From Acanthococcus lagerstroemiae (lineage: Eukaryota > Arthropoda > Insecta > Hemiptera > Eriococcidae), in NCBI GenBank assembly GCA_031841125.1, contig CM063114.1:37035574-37099573 (forward strand): a stretch of 64,000 nucleotides of DNA, written 5' to 3'. Positions 58,842 through 64,000 of the stretch are shown here, in pieces. Each line of letters starts with the position of its first letter. The first letter of the stretch is position 1. The position numbers and the translations under genes were made by a program. The notes under the pieces were generated by a model. That model saw only the letters and a program-made list of their open reading frames with translations, did no database searches and had not been told where the DNA came from.

Positions 58842-59040
58842 CTTCTAAAACAAATTACAATCCCCCCCCCCCCCGGTATAGTCCTGACCTTTCCCCCTGC
58901 GACTTTTGGTTATTTCCTCAACTGAAGGCAACCTTACGCGGTCGTCAATTCAACACGAATCAAGAAGTCATCACCGTGGCGCACAGGGGTAGATGGGCGC
59001 TAAAATTATTACCGAGCATTTGGAGTTGTGCGGCGCCGTA
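58842..59040 (+). pseudogene. mariner transposase fragment
   Basis: Plus strand: PRYSPDLSPCDFWLFPQLKA followed by TLRGRQFNTNQEVIT. This is the mariner signature 'YSPDLAPxDFWLFPxLK' around the third catalytic Asp. A C-run of 14 (58862-58875) breaks the start. The natural continuation, a C-terminal segment reading VCIAMNGAYFEKDIRVL, is on the plus strand inside the right arm near 62490-62540, on the far side of the LINE. A mirror of that segment is also in the left arm (minus strand). Confidence 0.82.
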
Positions 59041-59199
59041 AGAATTTTGTCTCCCCCAACCCCAATACACACATACCAATTAAATTGACTTTTTTAATAC
59101 AGTGTATTTATAACTGAGAACACCAAGAAAAATGTTTAAAAAATGATAAGTAATAATGAAAATTATTTAAATAACGTGTCGGAAGTTAGAAAATATGGG

Positions 59200-61720
59200 G
59201 AAAGACTGGCAGAAAGAAGGAGAGGCAGCTATCTATACTACTTGGGTTCCACAAAAGGTTACAGGGTGTATGTTTTTATATTAACAAAAATATCAAAAAT
59301 AATGTTGTGGAAATTAAAATAGTATCTGAAAGAATATGCCTACTGAAACTGAAAATAGATGAGAAGACAAAAATGCTAATCTTGCAAGTGTATGCACCTA
59401 AAGCCGGAGCAGAGAAGGCAGAAGCAGATAAATTTTACGACGAGCTGGAGGCAACCAATCAAAAAGAGAAGGAATACTATCAGGTAATAATGGGGGACTT
59501 AAACGCAAAAGTAGGAGGGGAGGCTAATTCAAAACACTGCGGCCCATCTGGTGAGGGGGAGAGAAACGACAGGGAGAAAGATTAGCAGAAATTACCCAAA
59601 AATTTAACTTATGTACAGATTAGCAGAAATTACCCAAAAATTTAACTTATGTACAGCAAACACTTTTTACAAAAAAAAAGTCAAAAGGAAATGGATATGG
59701 ATATGGATATGGATATCGCCAGACGGGAAAACTAAAAGTGAGACTAACTACCTACTAATAAATGACCTGTCAGTAGTTAAAGATGTTACAACACTGTCAA
59801 AATTTGGCTTCTCATCAGACTACCACACATCACATTGTAAATGGAGCATCCCGCAGAGTCCAGTATAAAAATCACAGAAAGGGCAAAGGGAGAGGAAGGC
59901 GGGTTATCTCAGTCAGAAAGAAAGAGGATGCACGCCATAAACTAAAATCAGGGCTAGAGCGCTAGAGGAAATGAAAGTCGAGAAAAATTTTTACGACTGT
60001 ATGGTCCAAACTTTAAAAAACACTGTTGAAGAGTTTGGAGTGACTAGGGCTAAAGAGAAAACTAGGGATAAGCTTTCAAAACAAACTCTCAAGTCAGGAA
60101 GAATAACCTTTGGAAAAATAGAAATATAAAACACGATTGGATAAAACTGAGGTAACTAAAATAAAAAATTGACGAAGAAAAATGTTAGAGAAGATATTAA
60201 AAAATATGATTAGGAAAAAATTCAAGATATTTTGGAAGAAAGTTGGTCCACTAAAAAAGTTAGGCTCGAACTCGGTGGCGGGAGAGACGTTATGCTGAAG
60301 CTAAAAGATCAGACAGGAAAAGTGACTCAAAATCAAGAAGAAATTGTAGAGGCAGCAACAAGTATTTACGAGGAGACTTTTACCGCGAGCGAAACGAGCT
60401 AACAAAATTAGCAAAAACTGGAGGATGAAAGGAGGAAGGAATCCCGGAAATAATAGAGAGAGAAGTAGAATACGTACTAAACAGACTAAAAAATGACATA
60501 GCCCCAGGACCGGATGAAATTACGAACGAAATGCTGAAAAGGTTTGGCGATCAGAGAGTGCCACACGTGGCTAAAATATTTAACAAAATTCAAATTATGA
60601 AAATATGTCCAAAACAGTAGAACTTGGCCGAAATAATATTATTGTACAAAAAGGGGGGGAGGAACTCATTGAAAATTACAGGCCAATATACCTAACATTG
60701 ACATCTGCCAAGTATTTATGGCATTCCTAAAAAGACGTATGTATAACTATTTGGATTTAAATCAACAGTAAAATGAACAGGCGGGATTCAGAAAAGGCTT
60801 CTCAGCTGTAGAGAATATTTTCGTTGTGAACCAAGTTATTGAAAAGACACATGAATATGGTGTTGAAATTGAAATGCTTTGCACAGGCTTTCATAAGGCA
60901 TTTGATTCAGTGGATCATAAAAGCACTGGAAAATAAGGGAATTGAAAGTGGGTTTATTAAAGTCATATAGAATTGCTATGCAAATTCGAGAGCAAGAGCC
61001 AGCCTTAAAAGCAAAGGAAGGGAATTCAAAATTGGGAGGGGGGTTCGACAAGGGGATACCTTGTCGCCAAACTTCTTCAACTGCATTCTGGAAGAAGTAT
61101 TTCGTAATCTGAAGTGAAAAAGATGGGGACTAAAAATAAATGGAGAATTTCTAAGTAATTTAAGGTACGCAAACGATATTATCTTATTTGCAGAAAATAG
61201 TAAGGAGTTGAAGAAAATGGCAGAAGAGCTAATGAGGGAATGCAAAAAAGCTGGCATCAAGCTGAATGGTAGCAAATCAAAAATAAATGTTAATACTAAA
61301 TAGCTCAACGGTACCACCCCTCAAGTATGGAGCGCAAACCTGGTCCCTTACAGGAAAGCAAATGGTGAAGCTACAGATTACGTTCAGATCTATGTTGAGT
61401 AAACTTCTAGGACTACGATGGGTTGACAAAATCTCAAATGCAAAATTACACGCAATGATTGGAGGCGGGGATATAAGATCGAATATCGAACAATTAAAGT
61501 GGAAATATGTGGGGCATCTGTCGAGGGCGGATTGTAAAAGATGGGGAGTCAAAGTACTCAACTGGATACGCTGCAAAGGAATAGAAAGATAGGTAGGCCA
61601 GTAAGTAGATAGAGAGATGAACTCGTCAGAGAACTGGGGCCCCGGGTGGCAAAGATTAGCGTAGGATAAAAGAAAATGAAAAAGCTATGTGGAGGCGTAT
61701 GCCTAAAAATGGGCGGAAGT
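59200..61720 (+). pseudogene. Decayed RTE-type non-LTR retrotransposon (endonuclease plus reverse transcriptase)
   Basis: An endonuclease/exonuclease/phosphatase part includes ISERIC-like VSERICLLKLKI, QVYAPKAG, VIMGDLNAKVGGE, RKWIWISPDGKTKSE-type sequence and FSSDYH in place of the usual SDHR. The reverse transcriptase part (about 60440-61290) has NRLKNDIAPGPDEITNEMLK, AGFRKG, RGVRQGDTLSPNFFNCILEE and RYANDIILFAENS. The catalytic YADD is YAND at 61166-61177. The C-terminal LKYGAQTWSLTGKQ and KYVGHLSRAD follow (61316-61590). Many stops and frameshifts, a 38 bp tandem duplication at 59580-59655 and an ATGGAT hexamer expansion at about 59692-59716 break it. The 5' end is truncated. Function lost. 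Confidence 0.9.
59580..59655 (+). repeat. 38 bp perfect tandem duplication in the LINE
   Basis: GATTAGCAGAAATTACCC through AACTTATGTACA occurs twice in a row. Thirty-eight is not a multiple of three, so the frame changes at this point. Confidence 0.9.
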
Positions 61721-61941
61721 ACTCACACACACGTTTGGTCGACAATCGGCGCAATATGTACCTGCCCATTTTAATTTTTCAATCACCTTATTTCTCTTCA
61801 AATTGATGAATGTCGCCACACGTTCTTCGACTGTCGTCGCAACATACGCTTATTTTATTTTTGTAAGTATTTTATAAACGCATACTTTTTTTTCTTCAAC
61901 GTACCGGCGCCGCGGCGTACCGGGCATTTACCCGAATTGCC

Positions 61942-62374
61942 TTCTCTTTTTATGTGCTCTCACCCGAGCCCTGGAACCGCCCCTTCGAGCATTACCTCAG
62001 GGACATCGGGGAGCCTCTTAGGGCTGTGTTAGCCCGCTTCTCTTCTTGCCGGGAATCGGCATAGGTGAACTGCGCTATCTTCCTGTCGAATACCCGTATC
62101 ACTAGCCCCGTGGTTTATGACGGTGAGTTCGACGAGCACCAGCAGGTAGCGCTTTACACACTTACAGCTTTCAGATACTGGCGACCGATTACACACTTCT
62201 CAGAAGCCTCTGCTGTAAGTGGTTGTGCCTCTGTGTACGTTATCAGAATGCAGTGTTAGAATGTGTGACGAGTTCTTTCTTGTATTACTGATAACAATAC
62301 CGGCGTTGAGAATCGAACCCGGTGCCTTCGGGTTAGGAAGCCGAGTTCTTGCCGCTACGCCACAGAGCCACGCT
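61942..62374 (-). mobile_element. tRNA-derived SINE (family 2), full length
   Basis: Read on the minus strand. The head has an A-box-like TGGCGTAGCGG and a B-box-like GGGTTCGATTC, then a long body, then a 3' part (GCGGGCTAACACAGCCCTAA, CTCCCCGATGTCCCTGAGG, TGCTCGAAGGGGCGGTTCC) that closely matches the tail of SINE family 1. Duplication CGAATTGCC flanks it (61933-61941 and 62375-62383). The head and body differ from family 1. Confidence 0.87.
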
Positions 62375-62792
62375 CGAATTGCCCTATGGCCCATCCGCCC
62401 CTAGTAGCGCAGATGTTTTTCTCCTCGTTACCGGCGGCGGAATACGCGAAAACGTTTGATAAATCGCAAGAACGAAAGGACGTCTGTATAGCCATGAATG
62501 GCGCTTATTTTGAAAAAGATATTCGTGTACTTAATGAAGGTAATGATCAACAAAAAATTTTGTGATCATATGCTTTTTTTCCTTCTTTAAAAAAATCTTT
62601 AAGACAACTGGAGGGGTCAACGCATATGGTTTCTTTCAAATTGGTCTGGAACAGCGAGTTTTCAATCAAATGAGCTCGGCGTAGTCTCAATCGATAGCTA
62701 ATGAACTAAATTATTCCCCTACTGTATTGAAACGCTGATAGGTAGCGTTGGTGGGCCGTACGAATTTTAGTCTGTTACTTAGCGACAGCCTA

Positions 62793-64000
62793 TATGTATT
62801 TTAACACTTCACAGTAGAGCCAGCAAGCCACCTTTCAGGCTTAAGGGCATTTGCCCTTCCGCTGCCTAGTCAGTCCGTCGCTGTAGCTCTTCTATTCATC
62901 AAGGATTATCTTGAAAAACTTTTATACGTTGAAAATTCTTTCACTTTCAATGCTTGAAACTGGATCAGGATACTGGTAATCTGAGGTCATTTCCTGTATT
63001 CGGCACTCTACTTGTTCGAATACCAAACACGTTTTTAAAATATGTCCGAAATTTACTTTTTTAAATTACACACGGAGTTTTATTATACACGGGTAATGTA
63101 GATCTCGAGACCACCTATCAATTTCTTCAACCTATTAGAAAAATTGTTTACATTCCGAAGAAGGTCTCCTATAAATTATTTCGTATTTTTAACGAGGAAA
63201 TTATCAGACGGGTGTAGTATATGCGACGTCTCGTCCACAAATTCCAGTTTTCTTGTGTAGTGTCAGGTACCTACAATTTTCCCTGCAACTCGAAGTCTGC
63301 GTGAAGAAAACCTCCTACGGTCAGGAACATAGTTTTTTTACACACTTTCCAATCGGCACCGACAAATAGTTTCTAACAAAACGAAATTTACGAGCTACTT
63401 TGTACGAATTTTTCATTCGTCTTCGTTTTAATTCGGATGACTCTGTGTGTATAGATGCATACAGTTGTGAATGTGTAAGTGTGGAATGTGCGGATTAATT
63501 AAGTTGGATAAAATATCGCGCATAAACTGGTTTATTGCTGGAGTAAGTGTCGTGTCCTAGTGTCGTCGTGACAATAGGTCAGACTCGTTAATCGTGAAGG
63601 AAAAATACGGTAGTTGGCATTTCGTTTATGTAGTAAATACTAAACAGGAAGAATTCGAATGCGAATGAAAATTCGAGTGAAATTTGAGCGAAGCGAATTT
63701 GGAGAGCTATAAATGGAACGCCCATGATGTACAATTTCGCTGACAGGAGAATGTTATATTCGGCTATGATCACCGATTTTCGAGTGACTGTCATCTCCGG
63801 GACTTGCAATTGAAACTCTGCTATTTGTATTCTTCAAACAATTCGAAATCGAGTTTTTTCATCTTGTTATGGTCTCGCTGAGATTTGAATGGAAAATTTT
63901 GATGAACGGATTCACTGAAGTGTGTTGTGACGTAATTTCAATGTATTAAATTTTAGCTCTCAAAAAGCGCTTAGTTTGAAGAGCGAACGGAGAATTATAA
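62793..64000. other. No supported gene
   Basis: Moderately AT-rich, mostly free of recognised repeats. The 73-codon minus-strand frame at 63588-63809 has no known domain. Confidence 0.35.

Larger units (their letters stand above)
58437..62790 (+). mobile_element. mariner-family element with about 370 bp inverted arms, invaded by a LINE and a SINE
   Basis: Ends GGCTGTTGCTAAGTAAC and GTTACTTAGCGACAGCC, each next to TA. The left arm (58437-58805) mirrors 62420-62790: shared blocks include CGTACGGCCCACCAACGCTA, TTTGAAAGAAACCATATGCG and CCGCCGCCGGTAACGAGGAG with their reverse complements. A mariner transposase fragment lies just inside the left arm. Between the arms are the LINE (59200-61720) and a SINE (61942-62374). 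Confidence 0.82.

Noticed and set aside
62290..62374. Functional tRNA gene on the minus strand
   Set aside because: It is the head of SINE family 2, flanked by CGAATTGCC duplications.

Overview
This is repeat-rich eukaryotic DNA, most likely from an insect and perhaps a hemipteran. The organism call is an inference from three things: an animal-type SLC26 gene split by GT-AG introns, tRNA-derived SINEs, and arthropod-style Tc1/mariner, hAT, pogo/Tigger and RTE elements. There is no bacterial gene organisation. Most long open frames lie inside repeats or are chance readings.

Host gene. Two exons on the minus strand (4866-5164 and 3488-3683) encode the conserved start of an SLC26/SulP anion transporter. 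A third minus-strand exon near 48.5 kb has a TATA box, ATG codons and a consensus GT donor. Its phase fits the 5164 acceptor. If it is exon 1, intron 1 is about 43 kb and most of the window is the inside of one gene. The rest of the transporter would lie below base 1. A weak plus-strand gene start is proposed at 39951.

Layout. 1-3.5 kb: palindromic MITEs and a full SINE with target-site duplication (TSD) in the next SLC26 intron. 5.2-18 kb: many MITEs, including a giant palindrome split by a hAT insertion, a tandem duplication and a CpG-rich, ORF-dense block. 18.4-26.9 kb: three satellite arrays (about 250, 135 and 510 bp units), each large array pierced by hAT, pogo/Tigger or MITE insertions. 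29.4-38.6 kb: a decayed Tc1/mariner-like element with about 850 bp inverted arms, one arm split by a hAT element and the transposase split by a 2.3 kb hAT-flanked composite. 38.9-48 kb: minisatellite, a mostly unique stretch, TTACCC-module elements, a degenerate 150 bp repeat field and two large palindromes. 48.4-48.9 kb: candidate promoter and exon 1. 51-56.5 kb: more MITEs and a tandem duplication. 58.4-62.8 kb: a mariner element with inverted arms that took in a decayed RTE-type LINE and a second SINE family.

The most striking pattern is a group of foldback elements that differ in sequence but carry the same GCCATTTT / AAAATGGC motif near their ends. The same motif is in the 250 bp satellite. 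It resembles the YY1/Pho binding core.
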